64,000 nt of DNA from CAYPNP01 sp964412195 (GTDB taxonomy: Bacteria; Acidobacteriota; JAAYUB01): contig CAYPNP010000025.1 in NCBI GenBank assembly GCA_964412195.1, positions 1-64,000 of the forward strand, read 5' to 3'. The first letter of the stretch is position 1. Every line of letters begins with the position of its first letter. The position numbers were made by a program, and so were the translations under genes. The notes under the pieces are model-generated. The model was not told the origin of the DNA. It saw nothing but the letters and a program-made list of their open reading frames with translations, and did not search any database. Positions 16,607 to 26,066 of this stretch are shown piece by piece.

Positions 16607-17201
16607 GGATGCTCTCCCAGTCGGCGGGGGTGTTGAGGTTGCGCAGCTCCCCGGCGCGCTCCGGCAGGTGCACCACCGTCCAGGGGACCGGCGCCGCGTC
16701 CAGGAAATCCCACGCCTTCCGCCCGCCGCCGCCGAGGAATTCCGCCAGCGCGGGATGGATCGAACGGGGATAGATTCCCAGCGTCGGAAAGCGGTTGGCG
16801 CCGTCTCCGGCCAGGGTGATCTCCCCCGGCCGGGCTTGGGCCAGCAGCTCCTGCAGGGCGGCCGTCGTCAGGAGCGGCATGTCGCAGGGGGCCGCCAGCA
16901 GGTGGGCGGTGCGGGCCCGGGCCAGGCCGGCTTCGATGCCCGCCAGCGGGCCGGCGTCCGGAAAGTTGTCGGGGACGGCGGTCCACCCGGCCCCGGCATC
17001 CGCGGCGGGCCGGCCGGTGCTGAGCAGGACCTCGGCGCAGCAAGGGGTCAGCGCGTCGGCAACCCGCCGGGCCAGCGGGACGCCGTCCAGCCGCAGGCGG
17101 GACTTGTCCCGGCCGAAGCGCGAGCTGCGCCCTCCGGCCAGCACCAGCCCGGTCAGTCCGTCCGGCCCGAAATGGCCCGCCCGGCGGGAATCCGGCGTCA
17201 T
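16560..17201 (-). CDS. mobA: Molybdenum cofactor guanylyltransferase MobA
   Basis: MobA transfers GMP from GTP to molybdopterin to make MGD. The nucleotide-binding signature LVLAGGRSSRFGRDKSRL lies near residue 18, followed by VPDNFPDAGPLAGIEAGL and AAPCDMPLL, all typical. I chose the ATG at 17201, shortly before the signature; the frame extends much further upstream without family similarity. The C-terminal HRKDAKCAKGKNFER comes from a CACCGCAAAGACGCAAAG repeat, not from the conserved enzyme. mobB follows on the same strand, so the two are probably co-transcribed. Confidence 0.92.
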   Translation of the reverse strand: MTPDSRRAGHFGPDGLTGLVLAGGRSSRFGRDKSRLRLDGVPLARRVADALTPCCAEVLLSTGRPAADAGAGWTAVPDNFPDAGPLAGIEAGLARARTAHLLAAPCDMPLLTTAALQELLAQARPGEITLAGDGANRFPTLGIYPRSIHPALAEFLGGGGRKAWDFLDAAPVPWTVVHLPERAGELRNLNTPADWESIHRKDAKCAKGKNFER

Positions 17202-17365
17202 GACACGCTCCGCGACAGAATCCGCGTCCGCCCCGTTGAGGGGGGCGCGTCCGGTTCCCCTCCTTGTAAGGTATCGGGGCGGACCTGTCAACTTCTTTTG
17301 CGGCGCAACTAAATCCACCCTCCAGCCGATAAATATTACAAAATTAGACATAGGGGGTTGCCACC

Positions 17366-18523
17366 ATGGATATCGGCAAGTTACAACCGTCCCCACCCCC
17401 TCTGGCGGAGGATTCCGCCGTGTCCACCCCTCCCAAGCCCGCCGTGGGAAGAGAACTTGCGGACTTGGGGAAGACCCCCGACCTGCCGCCGGACCGCATT
17501 ATGGAGGGGAAGGCACTGTCCCTCGGGCAGTCCGCCCTGGCGGGCCTGGATCTCGGGCCGGTTCACCCCGACTTCGCCGGGGCCGCCAGCCCACCCACGC
17601 AGCCGATGCCGCCCAGTGACCCGCCGCCCACGGACCCGCCGCCGGAAGACCCGTCCCGGCTGGGAGGAGCTTCGCATATGACCGCCTCCTCACTGCTGGC
17701 CGGAGTGAACCTGAGCCGGCACCATCCGGACCAGTCCCGGATGCCGGCACCCGCCGTCACCGACGTGGGCGACGAGAAGCCGGCGCCGCCTCCGCCGGAT
17801 GACGCCCGGATCCGCGGCTTCTCAGAGACCAAAGCGGCCGGGGACCTGGTCAAGGGGCTGCTCCACCAACAGCTGTCGGCGAAACTGCCCGAAGCGGTCC
17901 CGCATCCCGGCGGGCTCAAACCGCTGCCGGGGGGGCCGGAGGGGGACGCGGGGGGGCATGAGATTGAAGACGCCCACCGCCTCTACCAGCCGAAGCCGGA
18001 ACCGCCCGTCGGCCCGAAGACCCGGCCGGCCGCCGAAACGGCCCAGGGCGCCGCCGCCTCTGCGGCGCGCTCGCCGCTGCGCCCCGACGTCCACGTCGAC
18101 CTGCCGGAGCAGGGAGGGCTCTACCACCCGGCGCCTGAACCTCCGCCACACCCCGACACCGGGTCGCTGGAAGCGGGCGGCAAGACGAGTGGGATGATGT
18201 CTGACCTGACCGGGGCGAACCAGTTCGGCATCGTCATCGAAGATCACCCCCAACGGGTGTTTTCCCCGACCTCGGTGCCGGCGGGGCACCCCGGCCCCGG
18301 ATCGCTGGAAGCGGGCGGCAAGTCGAGCGGAATGAGCTCCGACCTGACCGGGGCGGACCAGCTCGGCGTCGTCATCGAAGACCATCCCCAAAGGGCGTTT
18401 TCCCAGACTTCGGTGCCGGCGGGTCACCCCGACACCGGGTCGCTGGAAGCGGGCGGCAAGTCGAGCGGGATGAGTTCCGACCTGACCGGAGCGGACCATT
18501 TCGGCGTCGTTGTAGAGGATTAG
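17366..18523 (+). CDS. Proline-rich protein with three 46-residue tandem repeats, unknown function
   Basis: I do not recognise this 385-residue protein. The first ~260 residues are rich in Pro, Gly and Ala with no membrane segment, and are probably disordered. The C-terminal part is three tandem copies of a 138-bp unit (starting about 18161, 18299 and 18437), each with GSLEAGGK(T/S)SGM, SDLTGA(N/D) and GVVIEDHPQR-like text. Nucleotide identity among copies is high, so the amplification is recent or maintained. There is no signal peptide. The ATG at 17366 has AGGGGG upstream. It stands alone between mobA (opposite strand) and a DUF4136 gene. The function is unknown. Confidence 0.7.
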   Translation: MDIGKLQPSPPPLAEDSAVSTPPKPAVGRELADLGKTPDLPPDRIMEGKALSLGQSALAGLDLGPVHPDFAGAASPPTQPMPPSDPPPTDPPPEDPSRLGGASHMTASSLLAGVNLSRHHPDQSRMPAPAVTDVGDEKPAPPPPDDARIRGFSETKAAGDLVKGLLHQQLSAKLPEAVPHPGGLKPLPGGPEGDAGGHEIEDAHRLYQPKPEPPVGPKTRPAAETAQGAAASAARSPLRPDVHVDLPEQGGLYHPAPEPPPHPDTGSLEAGGKTSGMMSDLTGANQFGIVIEDHPQRVFSPTSVPAGHPGPGSLEAGGKSSGMSSDLTGADQLGVVIEDHPQRAFSQTSVPAGHPDTGSLEAGGKSSGMSSDLTGADHFGVVVED

Positions 18524-18743
18524 GACGACCGGCCAGCCCTCGGCTCCAGGCATGGAAATCAGCGGAATGCTCGCTCCAGGCAGGTGGGGCATCGTCCATC
18601 TCAGGCGCTTCCTGTTTGTACGGCCGCGACGCTTGAGGTATCATGGGCGCGGCGGCGGGCGGACCGCATCTGCCGAGAGATCTCCCGCCGCCACGCGGGC
18701 CCAATCCCGCCAGACTGCCATCCCGTCCCCCCGGAGGAGTGAC

Positions 18744-19268
18744 ATGAAGAAGCTGCTCATGGCCGGCACACTGACGTTGCTCATGCTCGCCGCGGCCGTC
18801 CAGGCCCAGAAAGTCAAGGTGAACTACGACAAGAAGGCGGACTTCACCCGGTACAAGACCTACAGCTGGGACGTGGGCATGCCGGCCATCCAGCCCGAGG
18901 TCGACAAGTATATCCAGGCGGCCATCGACGTGATCCTGGCCGACCGGGGATGGAAGCTGGTGCAGGAGCATCCCGATGCCCGGGTAGTGTATTACGTGTC
19001 CCAGAACGCCAGCACCCAGGTCGTCACCGATTCCTACGGGTACGGGGCGGGGGACTGGTACTGGCGCGGCATGCCCGGCGCGGCCACCCCGTCCTACGAC
19101 ACCTACCGGAAGGGCACGGTGGTTGTAGACATCGTGGACACGCAGTCCAAGCAGATGGTCTGGCGGGGGTCGGCGACCGAGACCATCGTCCAGGACCGGG
19201 ACGAGATGATCAAGCGGTTCCAGAAGATGATGGACAAAATGTGGAAGAATTTCCCGCCCAAGAAGTAG
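18744..19268 (+). CDS. DUF4136-family secreted protein
   Basis: A 174-residue protein with a signal peptide (MKKLLMAGTLTLLMLAAAVQA) and the DUF4136 pattern: VKVNYDKKADFTRYKTYSW at the start of the mature part, AIDVILADRGWKLV, and GTVVVDIVDTQSKQMVWRGSA near the end. Members are mostly periplasmic or lipid-anchored envelope proteins of unknown role; this one lacks a lipobox cysteine. The ATG at 18744 has GGAGGAG upstream. The preceding ~220 bases (18524-18743) show no gene. Confidence 0.88.
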   Translation: MKKLLMAGTLTLLMLAAAVQAQKVKVNYDKKADFTRYKTYSWDVGMPAIQPEVDKYIQAAIDVILADRGWKLVQEHPDARVVYYVSQNASTQVVTDSYGYGAGDWYWRGMPGAATPSYDTYRKGTVVVDIVDTQSKQMVWRGSATETIVQDRDEMIKRFQKMMDKMWKNFPPKK

Positions 19269-19473
19269 TTCCCCTCCCCCCCCGGCCCCACCCGCCGCCG
19301 GCGAGCGGGGCCGGCCTGGCCGTCCGGTTTTGTTCCGGGGCCGCCCACCCGCCTCTTGACCCGCACCCGCCTCTGTGGTTTGATATTCGCACCATGATAC
19401 CCGGCCGGTTGTAGGCCGCCGGCACGGACGCCGCCCGCGTGGCGATCCGCCCTTCCGGGAGATCGGAGGTGGG

Positions 19474-21507
19474 ATGGACAAGGCACCCCCGAAACCGCCG
19501 CCGTTTCCACCCGGCGAGGCCGAGGCGCCGCCGGGCAGCCCCGAGGACTGGATCCCCTTCCGGCGCAGCATCCCCCCGCCGGAATCCCCCTTCCGGTCGG
19601 CCTTCGGCCGCTGGCTGGAGCGGGGCGCGCACCTCGATGAGGCCCACTTGGAGCACGCTCCGGCGACACACCCCTGGTGGCGCGTCATCTGGCTGACCGG
19701 CGTCGACTACTTCTCCACCCTCGGCTACCAGCCCGGCATCGCCCTCCTGGCGGCCGGCGCGGTGGCGCCCCTGGCCACCGGCATCCTGGTGCTGGTGACC
19801 CTCCTCGGCGCGCTCCCCATCTACGCCCAGGTGGCGCGCCGCTCCTATGCCGGCCAGGGCTCCATCGCCATGCTGGAGCACCTCCTGCCCGGCTGGTTCG
19901 GGAAGGCTCTGGTGCTGGTCCTGCTGGGCTTCGCCGCCACCGATTTCGTCATCACCATGACCCTGTCGGCCGCCGACGCGGCCAAGCACGCCATCGAGAA
20001 CCCGTTCCTGCACCCCGTGCTCGGCGACGCCCAGGTCCTCCTCACCTTGACGCTGCTGGCGCTGCTGGCGGTCGTGTTCCTGGTCGGCTTCAAGGAGGCG
20101 ATCGGTCTGGCCACGGCCATCTGTGTGCCCTACCTCCTGCTCAACGGCGTGGTACTGATCCGGGCCCTCATGGAAGTGTTCCACCACCCCACGGTGATCC
20201 CCAGCTGGCGGGCGGCTCTCTTCGCGCACGGCGACTGGACGATGGTGCTGGTGGCGGCCGGGCTGATCTTTCCCAAGCTGGCCCTCGGCCTGAGCGGCTT
20301 CGAAACCGGCGTGGCGGTCATGCCGCTGGTGCACGGCGGGCGCTGGGACGAGCGCCGGCGCCGGCGCGGCGCCCCCGCCCCCCTGGGACGGATCCGCAAC
20401 ACGCGCAAGCTGCTCGTCACCGCGGCGCTGATCATGAGCGTCATGCTGATGGCGTCGAGTTTCGCCACCACCCTGCTCATCCCCGAGGCGGACTACCAGA
20501 TCGGCGGCCCGGCCAGCGGCCGCGCCATCGCCTACCTGGCCCACAAGTACCTCGGGCACGGCTTCGGGACGGTCTACGATTTCTCCACCATCCTGATCCT
20601 GTGGATGGCGGGGGCTTCCGCCATGGCCGGCCTGCTGCACCTGGTGCCGCGCTACCTGCCCCGCTACGGCATGGCCCCGGTCTGGGCGTCCATGTCCCGG
20701 CCGCTGGTGCTGGTCCTCCTGGTGATCTGCATGATCGTCACCTGGGTCTTCCAGGCCAGCGTCGAGGCCCAGAGCGGCGCCTACGCCACCGGGGTGCTGG
20801 TCCTGATCCTGTCGGCGGCGTTCGCCGCCACGCTGGCGCTGTGGAAGGAGGGCCAGCGGGTGACCGGGCTGTACTGCGGGGCGCTCACCCTCGTGTTCGC
20901 CTACACCCTCGTGGACAACTGCATCGGCCGGCCCGACGGCCTGATCATCGGCGGCATCTTCATCTTCCTGGTGCTGACGGTGAGCTCCATCAGCCGCTGG
21001 AGCCGGGCCACCGAGCTGCGGGTGCTCAAGGCCTACCACGTCGACCGGGAGTCGTACGACCTGGCGCCGGAGCTGCTCGATAAGCGGATCAACATGGTGC
21101 CGATCAAGGTCAACACCCCCGAAGCGCGGGCCGCCAAGGCCCGGGAGATCCGGACCCACTACCAGGTGGAGGGACCGCTGCTGTTCATCCACGTGAACCT
21201 GATGGACAACCGCAGCGAGTTCCTCGAAACGCTGGAAGTGCAGATCCGCCGGGAGGGCGGCGACTACACCATGAACGTGTGGGGGGCCACGGCCATCGCC
21301 AACACCATCGCCTACCTCAGCGAGCTGGCCGACCCCATCGGCATCTTCCTCGGCCTGACCCGGCAGAACCTCATGCAGCAGGCGCTGCGTTTCATCCTGC
21401 TCGGCGAGGGCGAGACCGGCCTGATGGTTTACAAGATCTTGCTGCGCTACTGGGAGACCACCCGCGAGGAGGACGTCCGACCGTACATCTACTTGATGTC
21501 CGACTGA
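19474..21507 (+). CDS. APC-superfamily transporter with long C-terminal soluble domain
   Basis: A 677-residue membrane protein of the amino acid-polyamine-organocation superfamily. A proline-rich cytoplasmic head (about 60 residues) leads to the first helix at WWRVIWLTGVDYFSTLGYQPG, where a GxG-like unwound segment is usual in APC proteins. About 11-12 helices follow to near residue 510. The last ~150 residues (from about SISRWSRATELRVL) are soluble and look alpha/beta. The transported compound cannot be told. The start is followed directly by the proline-rich text; GGAGGTGGG is the RBS. Confidence 0.8.
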   Translation: MDKAPPKPPPFPPGEAEAPPGSPEDWIPFRRSIPPPESPFRSAFGRWLERGAHLDEAHLEHAPATHPWWRVIWLTGVDYFSTLGYQPGIALLAAGAVAPLATGILVLVTLLGALPIYAQVARRSYAGQGSIAMLEHLLPGWFGKALVLVLLGFAATDFVITMTLSAADAAKHAIENPFLHPVLGDAQVLLTLTLLALLAVVFLVGFKEAIGLATAICVPYLLLNGVVLIRALMEVFHHPTVIPSWRAALFAHGDWTMVLVAAGLIFPKLALGLSGFETGVAVMPLVHGGRWDERRRRRGAPAPLGRIRNTRKLLVTAALIMSVMLMASSFATTLLIPEADYQIGGPASGRAIAYLAHKYLGHGFGTVYDFSTILILWMAGASAMAGLLHLVPRYLPRYGMAPVWASMSRPLVLVLLVICMIVTWVFQASVEAQSGAYATGVLVLILSAAFAATLALWKEGQRVTGLYCGALTLVFAYTLVDNCIGRPDGLIIGGIFIFLVLTVSSISRWSRATELRVLKAYHVDRESYDLAPELLDKRINMVPIKVNTPEARAAKAREIRTHYQVEGPLLFIHVNLMDNRSEFLETLEVQIRREGGDYTMNVWGATAIANTIAYLSELADPIGIFLGLTRQNLMQQALRFILLGEGETGLMVYKILLRYWETTREEDVRPYIYLMSD

Positions 21508-21510
21508 GCG

Positions 21511-21785
21511 GGGAATTGTGAATTGGGATCCGCGGACATCGGACATCGGGGCTCGGGACTCGGGGCTCGGGAGAAATTGCGGATTGCGGGTTGCGGATTG
21601 CGGATTGGAAACCAAAGATTCTCTCTGTGTCCTCTGTGCCTTTGTGGTAAAGGATTCCGATTGCGGATTGGAATACCTTTCGTGTGGTTCGTGTGGTTCG
21701 TGGTTCTGATTGCGGATTGGGTTCGGTGTTCGATGTTCGGATTGAGGATCGCTTGGCGGCCTTTGCGCCTTTGCGGTGAGATTCT
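21511..21785. repeat. Composite repeat tract upstream of fumC
   Basis: In order: GACATCGG units, GGGACTCGGGGCTC units, GCGGATT heptamers, a CTCTGTGTCCTCTGTGCC unit, a single GCGGATT, GTGTGGTTC units, GTTCGATGTTCG, and CCTTTGCGCCTTTGCGGTGA. The tract ends about 15 bases before the fumC RBS. The same order of modules recurs at 31536-31858 upstream of the wecC gene. Confidence 0.88.
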
Positions 21786-21803
21786 TGAATGGAGGACCGA
21801 GGA

Positions 21804-23222
<1,419 letters not shown>

Positions 23223-23224
23223 GG

Positions 23225-23363
23225 GGTGAGGAGTGAGGAGTGAGGAGAAAAAGCCGGGATCCGATTGGTTATTGGTAATTATATATATGTTATTTGTTAT
23301 ATCAGAGTGGGCGCTTCTCGGATTGATATAACCAATAACTATTAATCAATAATCAATAACAAA
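23225..23363. repeat. Palindromic AT-rich tract after fumC
   Basis: GAGGAGT units (23225-23248) follow the fumC stop. Then 23265-23304 and 23324-23363 are inverted copies with some mismatches, built of TTGGTTATTG and GTTATTTGTTATATC. The latter module is the same as the inner part of the palindrome at 8257-8475. It would fold as a hairpin after fumC. Confidence 0.8.
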
Positions 23364-23399
23364 TTGGTTTTAGATTGGCTGAAGTTTCAGAAGGTGGTT

Positions 23400-24863
23400 A
23401 TGGACAAAATTTGGCCGGCCCGCCCCGTCATGTTCGAAATCAACACCTGGCCGTGGCTCCGGGAACTGGGACGCCGGCTCGACCGGCCGGTGGCGCTCGG
23501 CGACGTGCCCCCGTCCGAGTGGGACGCCGTCGCCGCCCTCGGCGTCGACGCCGTCTGGCTGATGGGCGTGTGGGAGCGCAGCCCGGAGGGGCGGGACATC
23601 GCTCTCGCCAACGCCGGCTTCCAGGCGGAGTGGGACCGGGTCCTGCCCGGCTGGACCCCCGCCGACGTGGCCGGCTCCCCGTACTGCGTCCGGCGCTACG
23701 TGGTGGACGAGGCCCTGGGCGGCCCCGCCGGCCTGGCCGCTGCCCGGCAGGAGCTGGCGCGCCGCGGGCTGCGGCTGCTGCTGGACTTCGTGCCCAACCA
23801 TGTCGCCCCCGACCACCCCTGGCTCGCCGAGTCCCCCGACTTCTTCGTGCGCGGGCATTACGGCGACCTGGTGCGGGACCCCCAAACCTACCTCAGCACC
23901 GAGCAGGGCATCGTGGCGCGGGGCCGCGACCCCTACTTCCCCGCCTGGCCGGACGTGCTGCAGCTGAACGCGTTCTCCGCCGGGCTCCGCGGGGCGGCGG
24001 CGCGGACGCTGCTGGACATCGGCGCGCAGTGCGACGGCGTCCGTTGCGACATGGCCATGCTCCTGCTGAACGACATCTTCGCCCGCACCTGGCCGGGCGC
24101 CGGGGACCGCCCGGCGACGGAGTACTGGACCGACGTGATCGGGGCCGTCCGGAAGGAGTTCCCGCGGATGCTGTTCGTCGCCGAGGCCTACTGGGACCTG
24201 GAGTGGGACCTGCAGCAGCTCGGCTTTGATTATTGCTACGACAAGCGCCTCTACGATCGGCTGCTCCACGAGGGCGCCGCGAGCGTGGGCGGGCACCTCG
24301 GCGCCGGGCTGGATTACCAGGACCGGCTGGTCCGCTTCCTCGAGAACCACGACGAGCCCCGGGCGGCGGCCGAGTTCCCGCCGGGCCGCCTGCGGGCCGC
24401 GGCCGTGGCGGCGCTCACCCTGCCAGGGGCGCTGCTGCTGCACGAGGGGCAGCTGGAGGGGCGCCGGGTCAAGCTGCCGGTGTTCCTGGCGCGCCGGCCG
24501 GAGGAATCGCCCGACGGGGCCCTGCGCGCGTTTCATCTCCGGTTGCTGGCCGCGCGGCGGGAGCTGCGGGGCGGGGCGTGGCAGCTCTGCGAGCCGACCG
24601 GCTGGCCGGACAACCCGAGCTTCCGGAACCTGCTGGCCTGGGGCTGGCGGTCCGAGGAGTGGTTGCACCTCGTGGTCGTGAACCTGTCCGGACGGCCCGC
24701 CCAGGCCCGCGTCCGGCTGCCCTGGCCGGAGCTGGCCGGCGAGGAGTGGCAGCTGGAGGACCTCCTCGACGGGCAGGCGTACGGTCGGAGCGGCGCCGAG
24801 CTGCTGGATCCGGGTCTGTACGTCGACCTGCCGGCGTGGGGCTCCCATCTCTTTCGAATTTGA
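23400..24863 (+). CDS. GH13 alpha-amylase-family enzyme
   Basis: This 487-residue TIM-barrel protein acts on alpha-glucans or transfers glucosyl units. Conserved GH13 regions are DFVPNH (residues 129-134), GVRCDMAM with the nucleophile Asp217, FVAEAYWD with the acid/base Glu262, and FLENHDEPR with Asp318. There is no signal peptide, so it is probably cytoplasmic. The C-terminal ~90 residues form the usual beta domain. I chose the ATG at 23400 with AAGGTGG upstream; the 12 residues before it in the open frame fall in a repeat tract. The exact specificity is not clear. Confidence 0.9.
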   Translation: MDKIWPARPVMFEINTWPWLRELGRRLDRPVALGDVPPSEWDAVAALGVDAVWLMGVWERSPEGRDIALANAGFQAEWDRVLPGWTPADVAGSPYCVRRYVVDEALGGPAGLAAARQELARRGLRLLLDFVPNHVAPDHPWLAESPDFFVRGHYGDLVRDPQTYLSTEQGIVARGRDPYFPAWPDVLQLNAFSAGLRGAAARTLLDIGAQCDGVRCDMAMLLLNDIFARTWPGAGDRPATEYWTDVIGAVRKEFPRMLFVAEAYWDLEWDLQQLGFDYCYDKRLYDRLLHEGAASVGGHLGAGLDYQDRLVRFLENHDEPRAAAEFPPGRLRAAAVAALTLPGALLLHEGQLEGRRVKLPVFLARRPEESPDGALRAFHLRLLAARRELRGGAWQLCEPTGWPDNPSFRNLLAWGWRSEEWLHLVVVNLSGRPAQARVRLPWPELAGEEWQLEDLLDGQAYGRSGAELLDPGLYVDLPAWGSHLFRI

Positions 24864-24877
24864 TCCCGGTGCGCGAG

Positions 24878-25020
24878 GGAAGGACGGGGAGACGGGGGGG
24901 ACAGGGGGACGGGGAGAGGGCGAAACGGCGAATCGGCGAAGCGGCGAATCGGCGACGGGGAGACAAGGAGACAGGGAGACGGGGAGACGGGGAGACGGGG
25001 AGACGGGGAGACGAGGAGAA
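24878..25020. repeat. GAGACGGG and CGAATCGG tandem tract
   Basis: After the GH13 gene are GACGGGGAGA units, then CGGCGAAACGG/CGGCGAATCGG/CGGCGAAGCGG units (about 24918-24960), then at least seven GGGGAGAC-like units to about 25018. The units are 8-9 bp. No gene is supported in this ~300-base interval; the next feature is the IS200-like element. Confidence 0.85.
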
Positions 25021-25031
25021 TGAGCCCTTTC

Positions 25032-25779
25032 CAGCCCGGAGGGCGCCCTAAAGTAACCCCATGCGTGAGCATGGGGCCCGGCGCGCTGTGAAAGAATTTC
25101 TGGGTTTTTCTCACCCGAGCCCGCTTGGGGGCGGCATAAGACGCTCACTCCGCTTCAACCCGCCATCAGGACTCGGGATCAAACGGGATCCCATGCCGCC
25201 GCAGGAGTTCCTCATATTCCTCCTGAAATGTCACTCGCCGGTGGTGCTCCGCCTGCCGGGCGATGGAGCGCCGGACCTTCTCCACCTGCGACGGACTGAC
25301 GGCAAAGGCTCCATACCCCGCTTGCCACTGGAACAACCGCAACGCTCCGCCTTTCGTCTTACGCCAGCGGGAGCTGTTGGCCTTCACTCCCTCGATCAAC
25401 CGCTCGATAGAGTGGCGGCGGGACAATCGGGCCAGGGCGTGGAGATGATCGTCCACCGAATTAATGAGGAGGGCGGGACAGTCCAAGTTCTTCAGCACGG
25501 TGGCGATGTAAGCATGGAGTTCGGGACGGATGGAGTCGTGGAGGAACGGCAGGCGGTTCTTTGTGCCGAAGACGAGGTGGAGCCAGACTGTGGCGAAGGA
25601 AGGGGACATGGCAACCTCCTGAGTGAGAATTTATCCTCTCAAACGGGGAGGTCGAGTTTTGTTCCGATTTTTTATGCCGCCCCCAAGCGGGCTCGGGGAA
25701 GGAAATCAGGAAATTCAACTTACTCTGCGCCGCACCCCATGCTCACGCATGGGATTATTTTAAAGCGTCCTCCGGGCTG
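25032..25779. mobile_element. IS200-like transposon with long nested inverted repeats
   Basis: Outer arms at 25032-25076 and 25735-25779 (45 bp) are inverted copies with few mismatches and contain the palindrome CCCATGCGTGAGCATGGG. Inner arms at 25114-25139 and 25672-25697 (26 bp) are perfectly inverted. Together they surround one Y1 transposase gene. Classical IS200/IS605 elements have subterminal hairpins rather than long inverted ends, so this resembles a RAYT with its paired REP/BIME sequences. Confidence 0.75.
25166..25609 (-). CDS. IS200/RAYT-type Y1 transposase
   Basis: A 147-residue HUH nuclease. The HUH motif is His55-Leu-His57 in DDHLHALARL. The catalytic tyrosine is probably Tyr99 in WQAGYGAF, the position seen in IS200-type TnpA. 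VWLHLVFGTKNRLPFL near the start is typical. The length matches the family, so the gene appears intact. The ATG at 25609 is preceded by AGGAGG. It lies inside nested inverted repeats (25032-25779), and a CRISPR-repeat-like sequence lies just outside the right end. It is not closely similar to the RAYT at 131-763. Confidence 0.9.
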   Translation of the reverse strand: MSPSFATVWLHLVFGTKNRLPFLHDSIRPELHAYIATVLKNLDCPALLINSVDDHLHALARLSRRHSIERLIEGVKANSSRWRKTKGGALRLFQWQAGYGAFAVSPSQVEKVRRSIARQAEHHRRVTFQEEYEELLRRHGIPFDPES

Positions 25780-25787
25780 AAGCCTTC

Positions 25788-25819
25788 CTTTCAATCCACT
25801 CGTGGATGACGGTTGCGAC
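25788..25819. repeat. Single CRISPR-repeat-like 32-mer
   Basis: Read on the minus strand, the 32 bases begin GTCGCAACC and end GAGTGGATTGAAAG, the pattern of many type I-B/I-C CRISPR repeats (GTCGC at the 5' end, GTGGATTGAAA at the 3' end). No second copy is found at repeat-plus-spacer distance on either side, and no cas gene is in the window. It could be an orphan repeat or a chance match. Confidence 0.35.
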
Positions 25820-26066
25820 ACAGCTTCTGACGCTCCTGGGGCTGACTGTGTACCGCGGTGCGCTTGGCACGCTGATTGCAACTTCCATCCAGGTCACCCG
25901 GAAGACCTCCGTCCACTTCCATTCGGTGATCCCCGCCGATAAAGGGATCTCCGGGTTTGGCCAAACGTTGTATATTGTTGTCGATTATGTCACGATATCA
26001 TTTCGCGGCAGCTCCCCGGCGGAAAATGTCAATCATCCCGGGAGGCGCCGCACGGGGAGAACGGGT

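Noticed and set aside
24945..25020. GGGGAGAC array considered as CRISPR
   Set aside because: The units are 8-9 bp tandem repeats without spacers. The same holds for the CAATCCG heptamer runs.
25806..26066. 5' extension of the dockerin protein frame
   Set aside because: A clear signal peptide starts at 26067, and the upstream part includes the CRISPR-like repeat and non-coding leader.
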